Source of the DNA: Frankiaceae bacterium | GTDB taxonomy: Bacteria > Actinomycetota > Actinomycetes > Frankiales > Frankiaceae | Direction of reading: 5' to 3' | DNA length: 34,735 nt | Assembly: GCA_017882765.1 (NCBI GenBank) | Contig: JADGOW010000004.1 | Location: 1-34,735, forward strand | Shown here: in pieces, positions 1-11,313 of the stretch | How positions within the stretch are numbered: the first letter of the stretch is position 1 | How the letters are laid out: the number at the start of each line of letters is the position of its first letter | Notes under the pieces: model-generated | Seen by the model: the letters and a program-made list of their open reading frames with translations, nothing else | What the model was told of the DNA's origin: nothing | Database searches by the model: none | Made by a program: the position numbers and the translations under genes

Positions 1-2117
1 CCGGCGTGACCCACGACCGTGTAGCCCCCGGCCCCGGCCCCCGCGGCGGTCCCGGTGCCCGCACTGCCGTCCGGCCGCGGCACCCGCAACTCGGCGCACC
101 GGCCGGGATGGAACGGCGCCGCGGCGCCTGAAGCAACGTCCAGCGGCGAGCGGACCGAGCTGGCAACGGTGCGGGCCGCTTCCACGGCGTCGGCCCAGTC
201 GGCGGCGCGCCCGGCGCCCCACCAGCCGGCCGGCTGCCGCAGGCCGCACAGGACGACTGCCACGTGCCGCGGCTGGCGGGGCAGCTCGGCGTCGAGCGCG
301 CGGATCTCCTCGTCGGACGGCCGGTGCAGGACGGACGGGACGGGCGGCCGTGGCGTGGAACCGGCCGGCCCCCGAATTGGCCAGCGGAACACCAGCCCGG
401 TCTCGAACAGGCTGAGGTCGGCCCGCCCGCGGCCGGCGTTGCGCACGACGGCTGCGAGCAGGCCCGGCAGCAGCGTGGTCCGCAGGTACGCCTCGTCCTC
501 CGACAGCGGGTTCGCCAGCCGCACCGCCGCACGGCGGGGATCGCCGGCATCGAGCCCGAGCCGGTCACCGACGTCGCCGGACACGAACGGCGGGACGGCG
601 ACTTCGTCATACCCGCCGGCGGCCAGTGCCCGCGACGCCTGCCGCCGCAGCCGCTGGGACGTGGTCAGCCCCCGCCCCGCCGGGGTGAGCGGCAGCGCCA
701 CGGGGATGCTGTCGTAGCCCTCGAGGCGCAGCACCTCCTCGACGAGCTCGGCCTCTCCGGTCAAATCGGGACGCCACGACGGCGGGGTCACCGCCAGCAG
801 CTCGTCCCCGCCCGTGACGGAGCAGCCCACGTCGGCCAGCCGGCGGCGCACCACCTCCGCGGGGTAGGCACGGCCGGCGATGCGGCCCGGGGTCGTCGCC
901 GGCATCCGGATGGTGGCCGGCGGCCGGCGCAGGTCCACGTCGGTGAGCTCGTGCGGGTCGCCCGCCCCGGCAAGCGTCGCCATCAACCGCGCCGCGGCCT
1001 CGGCGGCGTGCGGCGCAAGCTCCGGGTCGACATGGCGCTCGAAACGGCGGGACGCCTCGGAAGCCAGGCCGTGCCGGCGGGCGGTGCGCGCGACCGAGAT
1101 GGGGTCGAAGTGCGCGGACTCCAGCAAGATGTCCGTCGTCTTCGGGCCGATCTCGGTGGACGCGCCACCCATGACGCCGGCGATCGCGACCGGCCCGCTC
1201 TCATCGGCGATGACGAGATCTTCGGGGTGCAGCTGCCGGTCGGTGCCGTCGAGGGTGAGCAGGCGCTCCCCCGGATGGGCCCGGCGCACCGACACCGTTC
1301 CCCGCAGCTTGGCCGCGTCGAAGGCGTGCAGCGGCTGGCCGAGGCCGAGCATCACGTAGTTGGTGACATCGACGGCGAGCGAGATGGGCCGCATCCCGGC
1401 CATCGTCAGCCGCCGCTGGATCTCCAGCGGGGTCGTGGCCCCGACGTCGAGACCCGTGATCCGGCGCAGGACGTACCGGTCGCAACCCGCGGGATCCTCG
1501 ACGCGGACCTCCCCCGCCGGCGCGGGCGACGGCGGCAACGGCAGCGCCGCCGGATCCGAGAAGGCCAGCCCGAACGCCGTGGCGACCTCGCGCGCCATGC
1601 CCCGCATCGACAGGCAGTACCCGCGGTCCGGGGACACGGCGACGTCGAGGACCTCATCCGCGAGGAGGTCCCGCACGTCCGTCCCCACCGCGACGCCGGA
1701 GGCAAGCACGAGGATGCCCGTGTGGTCCTCGCCCAGGCCCAGCTCACGGTCTGAGCAGATCATGCCGTCGGAGTCGCGCCCGTAGGTCTTCCTGCGCCCG
1801 ATCTCGAACCCACCGGCGAGCACAGCACCCGGAGGGGCGTAGGCCACCCGGTCGCCCGTGGCGAAGTTGGCCGCACCACAGACGACCCGGCGCACCTCGG
1901 CGCCCGTGGACACTTCGACGAAGCGGATCGGCTTCTTGAACCCGGTCAGCTCTTCGATGTCGAGCACTTCGGCGACGACGACCCCGGTGATCTCCGCCCC
2001 CGGGGCATCGATCTTCTCGACCTCGAGCCCGGCGCGGATCAGCGCGGCGGCGACGTCGCGCGCGTCGGCGCGCAGGCCGGGCAGCAGTTCCCGCAGCCAG
2101 CTCATCGGGATGCGCAT
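1..2117 (-). CDS. pheT: Phenylalanyl-tRNA synthetase beta subunit (partial, runs off left edge)
   Basis: Minus-strand open frame from ATG at 2117 ([37 protein letters not shown]...) to window edge; contains the EMAP/tRNA-binding-like N-terminus and ...CAELRVPRP...VVGHAG; start overlaps the pheS stop (TGATG). Not in the ORF track, probably because it has no stop in the window. Confidence 0.95.
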   Translation of the reverse strand, partial: MRIPMSWLRELLPGLRADARDVAAALIRAGLEVEKIDAPGAEITGVVVAEVLDIEELTGFKKPIRFVEVSTGAEVRRVVCGAANFATGDRVAYAPPGAVLAGGFEIGRRKTYGRDSDGMICSDRELGLGEDHTGILVLASGVAVGTDVRDLLADEVLDVAVSPDRGYCLSMRGMAREVATAFGLAFSDPAALPLPPSPAPAGEVRVEDPAGCDRYVLRRITGLDVGATTPLEIQRRLTMAGMRPISLAVDVTNYVMLGLGQPLHAFDAAKLRGTVSVRRAHPGERLLTLDGTDRQLHPEDLVIADESGPVAIAGVMGGASTEIGPKTTDILLESAHFDPISVARTARRHGLASEASRRFERHVDPELAPHAAEAAARLMATLAGAGDPHELTDVDLRRPPATIRMPATTPGRIAGRAYPAEVVRRRLADVGCSVTGGDELLAVTPPSWRPDLTGEAELVEEVLRLEGYDSIPVALPLTPAGRGLTTSQRLRRQASRALAAGGYDEVAVPPFVSGDVGDRLGLDAGDPRRAAVRLANPLSEDEAYLRTTLLPGLLAAVVRNAGRGRADLSLFETGLVFRWPIRGPAGSTPRPPVPSVLHRPSDEEIRALDAELPRQPRHVAVVLCGLRQPAGWWGAGRAADWADAVEAARTVASSVRSPLDVASGAAAPFHPGRCAELRVPRPDGSAGTGTAAGAGAGGYTVVGHA

Positions 2118-3223
2118 CAGCCCTCCACCCCGAACGCCTCGGTGAACCGGACGTCACCCTCGACGAACTCGCGGATGTCGGAGATGTCATGGCGGGTCAT
2201 CGCCGTGCGCTCCAGCCCCATCCCGAAGGCGAACCCGGTGTAGCGGGCCGGGTCGATGCCGCACGCCCGCAGGACGGCGGGGTTGACCATGCCGCAGCCT
2301 CCCCACTCGATCCAGCCCTCCGACGAGCACACGCGGCACGGCCAACGGTCCCGGTCCCCGCGGCAGTTGAAGCACTGCACGTCGATCTCGGCGCTGGGTT
2401 CGGTGAAGGGGAAGAAGGAGGGGCGCAGCCGGGTGTGCAGCCCGGCGCCGAACATCGCACCGGCGAAGGCGTCCAGCGTGCCGCGCAGGTGCGCCATCGT
2501 GATGCCCTCGTCCACAGCGAGCCCTTCGACCTGCCCGAACACCGGCGAATGGGTGGCATCGAGGGTGTCGGCGCGGTAGGTGCGGCCCGGGCACACCACG
2601 TACACGGGCAGGGGACGCTCCAGCATCGCTCGGATCTGAACCGGGGAGGTGTGGGTGCGCAGCAGCAGCCCGGACCCGCGCGGCTCGACATAGAGGGTGT
2701 CGTGGACGGTGCGGGCCGGGTGGTCGGGCGGGAAGTTCAGCGCCTCGAAGTTGAACCAGTCGTGCTCGACCTCCGGGCCCTCGGCGACCTCGTAGCCCAT
2801 CGCAAGGAACACGTCGCAGATCCGCTCGGAGAGCGTGGTCAGCGGGTGCCGCGCGCCGACCGGTGCCCGGCCTGTGGGCAGCGTGACGTCGACCGCGTCC
2901 TCGACGAGCATCCGGGCGTCCCGCTGCCCGGTGAGCACGACGAGCCGGGCGTCGTAGGCGGACTGGACCGCCCGCTTGGCCTCGTTGTGACGCCGGCCGG
3001 CGTCGGCACGGGCCTGGGGGGCCAGCGCGCCGAGCTCGCGCTGGGCGAGCACCAGGGGAGCCGACCGGCCGGCCACGAAGGCGGTGCGGACGCCGGCGAG
3101 GGCATCGAGGTCGGCGGCCGCGTCGATCGCGGCGAGCGCCTCGTCGCGCATGCGGTTCAGTTCCCCGGGCTGGAGGGTGGAGACCTGCACGGGGTCGTAA
3201 GAGGACGAGGAAGGCGGAGCCAC
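2117..3223 (-). CDS. pheS: Phenylalanyl-tRNA synthetase alpha subunit
   Basis: GTG start ([22 protein letters not shown]...), class II aaRS motifs ([22 protein letters not shown]..., [13 protein letters not shown]). Confidence 0.95.
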   Translation of the reverse strand: MAPPSSSSYDPVQVSTLQPGELNRMRDEALAAIDAAADLDALAGVRTAFVAGRSAPLVLAQRELGALAPQARADAGRRHNEAKRAVQSAYDARLVVLTGQRDARMLVEDAVDVTLPTGRAPVGARHPLTTLSERICDVFLAMGYEVAEGPEVEHDWFNFEALNFPPDHPARTVHDTLYVEPRGSGLLLRTHTSPVQIRAMLERPLPVYVVCPGRTYRADTLDATHSPVFGQVEGLAVDEGITMAHLRGTLDAFAGAMFGAGLHTRLRPSFFPFTEPSAEIDVQCFNCRGDRDRWPCRVCSSEGWIEWGGCGMVNPAVLRACGIDPARYTGFAFGMGLERTAMTRHDISDIREFVEGDVRFTEAFGVEG

Positions 3224-3327
3224 GAAACGCGACCCTTTCAGATTCCGGCGGGGTGGGGCGGCAGTTGCAGGCTCAGCAGGCCCGCGCAGGAGTTGCCGGC
3301 TCAGCAGGCCCCGCACGCAACCACCCG

Positions 3328-4425
3328 TCAGAGGAAGGCAGGGGTGCCGGCGGGCAGGGAAAATCGAAACTGCGCGCCGCCGCCGTCGGCACGGCCGACG
3401 GTGATGGACCCGCCGTGCGCCGCGACGATCCCTCTCGTGATGTACAGGCCCAGCCCGGTGCCGCCACGCCGCGGCTGCCCGCGCCAGAACTTCGCGAAGA
3501 TCCGCTTGCGGATCTCGCTGGGAATGCCCTCGCCCTCGTCGCTGACGGTCACCTCGGCCCCGGCTCCGGTCCCGTGCACGTGCACCGTGACCGTGCCCGC
3601 GCCGTGCCGCAGCGCGTTCTCCACGAGGTTCGCCAGCACCTGATCCATCTTGTCCGGGTCGAGCCACATCTCCGGCAGATCGCCGTCCACCTGCAGGTGG
3701 AAGCGTTCGGGCGGCTCGCCCGTGGCGACACGGCCGGCGAACACGCGCTTCACCGCCGCGCCGAGGTCGACCACCTGGCGATGCAACTCGAGGCGCCCCG
3801 AGTCGATTCTGGAAACGTCGAGCAGCTCGGAGATGAGCCGGGTCACGCGGTCGGCGTCCGCGTTCACGGTCTGCAGCATGATCTTCTTCTGCTCGTCGTT
3901 GAACCGGTCCCACTTGGCGAGCAGCGTCGCGGTGAAGCCCTTGACGCTCGTCAGCGGGGAGCGCAGCTCGTGGGCCACGGTGGAGACGAGATCAGCCCGG
4001 CCGCGCTCGGCGCGCTCCCGGGCCTCGGTGTCCCGGAAGGCGACCACGAGCCGCACGAGCGTCCCCTCCTGGCGGACGTAGCGGGAGGTCACCATCAACT
4101 CGCGTTCCCCGGAGGGGCCGCTCAGCACCAGGCGCTGTTCGGGGGTGCGGGTCACGCCCGGCAGCTTGCGCAGCTTGGCGCTGGCGGCCCACCAGTCGTG
4201 CCCCCGATCGTCGGACAGGCCCAGGACGTCGCCGACGTGGCGGCCCACCGCCTGCTCCGGCTCGACCCCGAGCAGCCGCGCGCCCGCCCTGTTGAGGGCA
4301 AGCACCTCGCCCCCCGCGCTGACGACCAGCAGCCCATCCGGAAGCTCGTCGTAGGCGGCTGTCGGCACCTCAGAATCCTCGCGCACCGGGCGGGAGGCCT
4401 GCAGCGCGACCTGACCCACGCTCAC
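3328..4425 (-). CDS. PAS-domain sensor histidine kinase (no adjacent response regulator)
   Basis: H-box [19 protein letters not shown]-box [38 protein letters not shown] start gives a GTGA overlap with the upstream methylase stop. Confidence 0.9.
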   Translation of the reverse strand: MSVGQVALQASRPVREDSEVPTAAYDELPDGLLVVSAGGEVLALNRAGARLLGVEPEQAVGRHVGDVLGLSDDRGHDWWAASAKLRKLPGVTRTPEQRLVLSGPSGERELMVTSRYVRQEGTLVRLVVAFRDTEARERAERGRADLVSTVAHELRSPLTSVKGFTATLLAKWDRFNDEQKKIMLQTVNADADRVTRLISELLDVSRIDSGRLELHRQVVDLGAAVKRVFAGRVATGEPPERFHLQVDGDLPEMWLDPDKMDQVLANLVENALRHGAGTVTVHVHGTGAGAEVTVSDEGEGIPSEIRKRIFAKFWRGQPRRGGTGLGLYITRGIVAAHGGSITVGRADGGGAQFRFSLPAGTPAFL

Positions 4426-5288
4426 CCACCTCCGCGCAGCTCCAGTGGCCCGTGCGACCCTGCCCAGTGTGCCGTATCCGTCACGCTCCGTTGCGCCCAG
4501 GCAGACACGTAGAGGCACACCGTCGCGGCCATGGCCACGTTGAGCGACTCAGCAGACCCGTACAGAGGAACGCCAATCATCTCATCGGCCACGCGGTGCA
4601 ATTCTTCACGAAGTCCGCGCGTCTCGTTGCCGAACACCCAGGCGACCGGACGGCGCAGGTCGTGTCCGGCCGTCACGATGTCGCGCCCGGAGGCATCGGC
4701 GGCGAGGATGCGGCAGCCACTCGCCCGCACGCCGGCGATCGCATCGTCGAGCGGCACGTCCAGGGCGATCGGCACGTGGAACAGGCTGCCGGCCGAGGAG
4801 CGCACCGCCTTCCCGTTGTAGGGGTCGGCGCTGGCGGGGGTCAGCACCACGGCCCGGGCACCGGCCGCGTCGGCAGCCCGGATGATCGTGCCGACGTTGC
4901 CGGGATCCCGCAGCTCGTGGAGGATCACGACAAGCTCGGCCGACCCGGACAGCACCTCCGGCAGGCCGACGTCGATCGCGCGTGCCACCCCGACGACCCC
5001 CTGCGGCGTCACGGTGTCCGACAGCGCCGCGACGGCATCGTCGGTGGCGGTGGCGACTCGCACGCCTGCTGCCCGAACCGTGCCCACCAGGTCCACGTGC
5101 CGGGCGGTGGCCGACGTGGCGACGAAGAGTTCCCCGAGGGCGCCTGCGCCAAGTGCCTCCCGCACCGCGGCGGGCCCTTCCACGAGGAAGAGCCGAAGCG
5201 TGCGACGCACCTGGCGGCGGGTGAGCCGGCGGGCGGCCGCGACCCGGCCGGACCGCAGCGTCAGAGGCGGACGGCCCGGCTCGGGCAC
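4422..5288 (-). CDS. TrmH/SpoU family RNA 2'-O-methyltransferase
   Basis: LVEGPAAVREAL..., ELRDPGNVGTIIRAADAAGA, VFGNETRGL, IPL.GSAESLNVAMAATV SPOUT motifs; GTG start proposed at 5288. Confidence 0.88.
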   Translation of the reverse strand: MPEPGRPPLTLRSGRVAAARRLTRRQVRRTLRLFLVEGPAAVREALGAGALGELFVATSATARHVDLVGTVRAAGVRVATATDDAVAALSDTVTPQGVVGVARAIDVGLPEVLSGSAELVVILHELRDPGNVGTIIRAADAAGARAVVLTPASADPYNGKAVRSSAGSLFHVPIALDVPLDDAIAGVRASGCRILAADASGRDIVTAGHDLRRPVAWVFGNETRGLREELHRVADEMIGVPLYGSAESLNVAMAATVCLYVSAWAQRSVTDTAHWAGSHGPLELRGGG

Positions 5289-5311
5289 CTGTGGACGCCA
5301 GGCCCGCAGGC

Positions 5312-5695
5312 TCAGGCTGCCGGCGCCCGCGCCGGTGCCGCGGGCAGCGCGGCCCGTGCGACGCCGACGAGCGCAGCGAACGCGGCCGGGTCGGTCACGG
5401 CCAGATCGGCGAGCACCTTGCGGTCGACTTCCACACCGGCAGCCTTCAGTCCCTGGATGAACCGGTTGTAGGTGAGCCCGTTCTGGCGGGCGGCGGCGTT
5501 GATACGCGTGATCCACAACGATCGGAAGTCGCCCTTGCGGGCACGCCTGTCCCGGTAGGCGTAAGTCATGGAGTGCAGGACCTGCTCTTTCGCCTTGCGG
5601 TACAGGCGCGAGCGCTGGCCGCGGTAGCCGCTGGCCTCCTCGAGAACAGTCCGGCGTTTCTTCTGGGCGTTGATCGCGCGCTTTACGCGTGCCAT
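5312..5695 (-). CDS. rplT: 50S ribosomal protein L20
   Basis: [62 protein letters not shown]. Confidence 0.97.
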   Translation of the reverse strand: MARVKRAINAQKKRRTVLEEASGYRGQRSRLYRKAKEQVLHSMTYAYRDRRARKGDFRSLWITRINAAARQNGLTYNRFIQGLKAAGVEVDRKVLADLAVTDPAAFAALVGVARAALPAAPARAPAA

Positions 5696-5832
5696 GCGGC
5701 ACAACTCCTTGACATCGTGGCCTCGGTCCGGAGGCCCTGGCATCGAGCAGGGGACATGGGGCCGCGCTATGACGGCTCACGTTCGGGTCGGGTCCGGCCT
5801 GCCCCGGGGACCCCCCGCTGGCAGACCGCGCA

Positions 5833-6027
5833 TCAGCGCGCCATCAACCGCCGCATGCGCTTGACGTCGGCGCCGCTGAGTTCGACCTCGTTGTACAGCC
5901 GCCGGGTACGCGTGCTGGCCTTGTGTTCGAGCAGGTGGTTGCGGTTGGCCCGGCGCCGCATGATCTTGCCGTTCGCGGTGACCCGGAAGCGTTTGCTCGC
6001 CCCGCTGTGGGCTTTCATCTTCGGCAT
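5833..6027 (-). CDS. rpmI: 50S ribosomal protein L35
   Basis: [37 protein letters not shown]. Confidence 0.97.
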   Translation of the reverse strand: MPKMKAHSGASKRFRVTANGKIMRRRANRNHLLEHKASTRTRRLYNEVELSGADVKRMRRLMAR

Positions 6028-6100
6028 CGTGTCTCTTCCTCGTCGCTGGTTCGCGCCCGGCCTTGCTGCCGGGTGCCTGCCGCTGGTACCCGCTCTGGCG

Positions 6101-6667
6101 TCAGGCCCGGCTACCGCCCGGGGCGGCAGGCTCGCTGGCCCGCACCGCCCGCTGGGCAGCCTTGTGCGGGGCCAGCACCATGGTCATGTTTCGCCCGTCC
6201 TGCCTGGGCTGCGCCTCGACGAAGCCGAGGTCGGCGACGTCGGTCGCCAGCCTCTGCAGGAGCCGGAACCCCAGTTCGGGCCGGGACTGCTCCCGGCCGC
6301 GGAACATGATCGTGATCTTCACTTTGTCCCCGGCCTTGAGGAACCGGACCACGTGACCCTTCTTCGTCTCGTAGTCATGCGGGTCGATCTTCGGCCGAAG
6401 CTTCATCTCCTTGATGACGGTCTGGACCTGGTTGCGGCGGGCCTCCCGCCGCTTCTGGTCCGACTCGTATTTGAACTTGCCGTAGTCCATGAGCTTGCAG
6501 ACCGGCGGACGCGCCGTCGGGGCGACCTCCACGAGGTCGAGGTCGGCGTCGTAGGCGAGGCGCATGGCATCGGCGATCGGCACGATGCCTATCTGCTCGC
6601 CTTCCGGCCCGACGAGTCGTACCTCGGGAACGCGGATGCGGTCGTTGATGCGGGGCTCAGCGCTGAT
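6101..6667 (-). CDS. infC: Translation initiation factor IF-3, proposed AUC start
   Basis: [29 protein letters not shown]...[16 protein letters not shown]...; GGAGGAAA upstream of ATC at 6667; no nearby in-frame ATG/GTG/TTG seen. Confidence 0.92.
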   Translation of the reverse strand: MSAEPRINDRIRVPEVRLVGPEGEQIGIVPIADAMRLAYDADLDLVEVAPTARPPVCKLMDYGKFKYESDQKRREARRNQVQTVIKEMKLRPKIDPHDYETKKGHVVRFLKAGDKVKITIMFRGREQSRPELGFRLLQRLATDVADLGFVEAQPRQDGRNMTMVLAPHKAAQRAVRASEPAAPGGSRA

Positions 6668-6962
6668 GGCATTTCCTCCGGGTCGGCTATCAGGGCAGGC
6701 GACCGACCAGCGGAGTAGGGCGCGCGGCGGCCGTGCGCCCTGCGGTCGGCCGCAAGCGACCGACCGACCGTACCCGGCAGCGAACGGAGATCCGGTCACC
6801 GACGCGGGTGGGAGGCGAGCCTCCGCTTGGCTCCGGCCGCACTCGCTGCAGCGCACGCGGGCGAGAACGACCGGGTGGTCACAGTTAGACTAGCAGGCAG
6901 CCCGCAGCGACCGTCCCTGGTGTCCCCGACTGGCACGGGGGGGCGGGGCGCCGGCCCTCACA

Positions 6963-7037
6963 GGGGTTCCGAGAGGGGGTTCCGAGAGGGGGTTCCGAGA
7001 GGGGGTTCCGAGAGGGGGTCCGAGAGGGTTCCGAGAG
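6963..7037. repeat. 13-nt tandem repeat (TTCCGAGAGGGGG), 4 perfect plus about 2 degenerate copies
   Basis: Period of exactly 13 at 6967, 6980, 6993, 7006; degenerate units to 7037. Confidence 0.95.
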
Positions 7038-7044
7038 CCGCCCG

Positions 7045-7992
7045 TCAGGCCCGCCGCCGCACGCTGGCCACGACAATCGCCACGAACGTGAGCACGACAG
7101 CTGCCACGGTCGCCCAAGCCAGGGTGGCCCCCGCCGAAGGCGCGAACGCGTCGAAGCCGAGCGCGCCGAGCAGCTGGCCGGCAATGGTGGCCAGGCTCAG
7201 GCGCAGCACGCCGAGCAGCCCGACGATCGCCGCGGCCAGCGTGATGAAGATGGCCCCGGCCAGGCCGCCCAGGTAGATCCACCAGGGTCCCACGCCCCAG
7301 TGCAGGACGGGGAAGCCACCGGTCGCGGCAACGAGCGCAGCCAGCACCGCCAGGCCGAGCGTCCCCACGAGGAACGACACCAACGCCGCCACGGTCGCCT
7401 CGCCGGTGACCCGCTGCAGGTTGCCGTTGGCAGCCTGCTGGACGGCGACCCCGGCCCCGGCGACGACGATCACAGCGAGCAGCCCCACGTGGCCCGCGGC
7501 CCCGCTGGGCTGCCCCACCGCCGCGATCACCGCGGCGCCGACCGCCAAGACCGTCCCCAGGACGCGGGTCAGCGACGGCGGCTGCGAGCCGCCGGGGCCG
7601 ATGCCCGCGGCGTCCACCACCAACGCGCCGACGGTCTGCCCGAGTACGAGGAAGACGAACAGGATCGATACCCCCACCAGCGGCTCGGCGGCCGCGGACG
7701 AGGAGACCACCAGGGCCCCGAGCAGGCCCCCGGACAGGTACCAGAGGGGCACGCGCCCGGCTCGGGCCCGGTGCTCCCGTAGCCGCACCCACGCCGGCTT
7801 CAGGCGCCTCGTGACAAGGACGACGACCCAGATCGCGGCGGTGCCGACCACGAACGAGACGAGCGCCGCCGGCACGGCCGCGCCCATCTTCTCGTCGAGT
7901 TCCCCGTTGACGTGCGCCTGCCCGGCAAGCAGGACGCCGGCGACAACCGACAGGCCGGTCGCGATCCCGACCGCGCCCGCCGGGGCCCTCAC
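7045..7992 (-). CDS. DMT-superfamily (YdcZ/DUF606-like) multi-pass transporter
   Basis: About 10 hydrophobic segments in two similar halves; GTG start overlapping the hisG stop (GTGA). Confidence 0.75.
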   Translation of the reverse strand: MRAPAGAVGIATGLSVVAGVLLAGQAHVNGELDEKMGAAVPAALVSFVVGTAAIWVVVLVTRRLKPAWVRLREHRARAGRVPLWYLSGGLLGALVVSSSAAAEPLVGVSILFVFLVLGQTVGALVVDAAGIGPGGSQPPSLTRVLGTVLAVGAAVIAAVGQPSGAAGHVGLLAVIVVAGAGVAVQQAANGNLQRVTGEATVAALVSFLVGTLGLAVLAALVAATGGFPVLHWGVGPWWIYLGGLAGAIFITLAAAIVGLLGVLRLSLATIAGQLLGALGFDAFAPSAGATLAWATVAAVVLTFVAIVVASVRRRA

Positions 7993-8864
7993 TCGACGAT
8001 CTTGCTGATGGGCAGCTCGAGGATGTCGAAGGCGCCGGCCGCCTTCAGCTTCGGAATGAGGGTGTTGACGCCCTTCTTGGGCACGACCGACTCGACGCCG
8101 TGCAGCTGCCCGTCCGCCAGCGGTGTCACGTTCGGCGAGGTCATGGACGGCAGCTCGGCGAGCACGGCAGCCAGGTTCGGGTCCGCGACGTTGGCCTTGA
8201 GCAGCACCCGGCCGCGCGCCCGGGTCACCCCGGTGAGCAGCAGGGCGATCTCTTCCATCGCGGCCCGCTTCTCCTCGTCCGCGTAGACCTCCGCGTTGGC
8301 GACCAGCTCGGTCCGGCTCACCAGCAACGTCTCGATGACCTTCAGGCCGTGCTTGCGCAAGCTCGATCCTGTCTCCGTGACGTCGACGATCGCGTCGACG
8401 ATGTCGGGGACCTTCGCCTCCGTCGCCCCGTAGGAGGGCACGATGCGGGCCTTCACGCCCGCGTTGTCGAAGAACCGACGCGTGAGCTCGGGGTACTCGG
8501 TGGAGACCCGGACGCCGTCAGGCAGCTGGTCACCCCGCTCGGCCAGGAAGTCGCGCGGCACGGCGAGCACGATGCGCACCGGATTGCTCGTCGCCTTCGA
8601 GTACTCAAGCTCGGTGACGCTCACGACGTCGCTGGCGGTCTCGGCGATCCAGTCCCGGCCGGTGATGCCGACGTCGAACAGGCCCTGCTCGAGGTACTGC
8701 GGGATCTCCTGGGGACGCAGGAAGCGCACGCGGTCGATGCGGGGATCGTCGATCGAGGCGTGGTAATCGCGGTCCGAGCCGCGCACTACCGCCAGGTCGG
8801 CGGCGTCGAAGAGCTCGAGCGTCGCCCGCTCGAGCGAGCCCTTCGGCAGGACAAGCGACAGCAT
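7989..8864 (-). CDS. hisG: ATP phosphoribosyltransferase, long form
   Basis: MLSLVLPKGSLERATLELFDAADL..., DVGITGRDWI, DIVDAIVDVTETGSSLR, C-terminal regulatory domain; AGGAG SD. Confidence 0.95.
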   Translation of the reverse strand: MLSLVLPKGSLERATLELFDAADLAVVRGSDRDYHASIDDPRIDRVRFLRPQEIPQYLEQGLFDVGITGRDWIAETASDVVSVTELEYSKATSNPVRIVLAVPRDFLAERGDQLPDGVRVSTEYPELTRRFFDNAGVKARIVPSYGATEAKVPDIVDAIVDVTETGSSLRKHGLKVIETLLVSRTELVANAEVYADEEKRAAMEEIALLLTGVTRARGRVLLKANVADPNLAAVLAELPSMTSPNVTPLADGQLHGVESVVPKKGVNTLIPKLKAAGAFDILELPISKIVE

Positions 8865-8882
8865 AACGTCTCCTATGTGGAC

Positions 8883-10668
<1,786 letters not shown>

Positions 10669-10672
<4 letters not shown>

Positions 10673-11313
10673 GGGACCTCCCCCTTCGCACCCTTCGCGC
10701 TGTCGAGCAGCCGCTCCACATGCTTGGCAAGCACGTCGACCTCCAGGTTCACGCTGCTTCCCACCAGCTTGCTTCCCAGCGTCGTCGCCTGCAGCGTCGC
10801 CGGAATGAGCCCGACGGTGAACTCACCGTCGACTACTGCGGCGACCGTCAGGCTCACGCCGTCCACGGCGATCGAGCCCTTCTCCACGACGTAGCGGGAC
10901 AGTGCCGCCGGCAGGGAGATCCGCACGCTCTCCCAGTTGCGTCCGGGCCGGCGGTGCAGAACCCGCCCCGTGCCGTCGACGTGGCCCTGCACGACATGAC
11001 CACCGAGCCGGTCCCCGACCCGAAGGGCCCGCTCCAGGTTGACCCGGTCGCCGGGCGCCCGCTCGGCCAGCGTCGATCGGCTCAAGGTCTCCCCCATCAC
11101 ATCGAAACTGAGCCCGCGCTCGGGCCCGGTCCCCTCGAAACCCGTCCCCTCGAACCCGGTGACGGTCAGGCACACGCCGTCGACCGCGACGGAATCGCCC
11201 AGGCGCACCCCCTCGGCTGCGGGGCCGGCCCGCACGGTCAGCCGGGCAGCGTCCCCCTCGATGTGGTCGATGTCCACGACCTCACCGAGAGCTTCCACGA
11301 TGCCGGTGAACAC
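10669..11313 (-). CDS. ribE: Riboflavin synthase alpha chain
   Basis: [15 protein letters not shown]..., [15 protein letters not shown]..., [27 protein letters not shown]. Confidence 0.95.

Noticed and set aside
264-1754. 496-aa plus-strand ORF at the left edge
   Set aside because: Antisense to pheT; the pheT frame is continuous and conserved although missing from the ORF track.
2321-2400. Cys-rich insertion in PheS ([16 protein letters not shown]...CG) as a novel metal site
   Set aside because: This cysteine cluster is, to my knowledge, typical of actinobacterial PheS sequences, so not novel.
3224-3327. T-box leader upstream of pheST
   Set aside because: No recognisable T-box sequence (TGGNACCGCG) or specifier-loop architecture seen on the minus strand.
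6963-7037. CRISPR array or plasmid/phage iterons
   Set aside because: 13-nt units without spacers, no replication protein or phage genes nearby.
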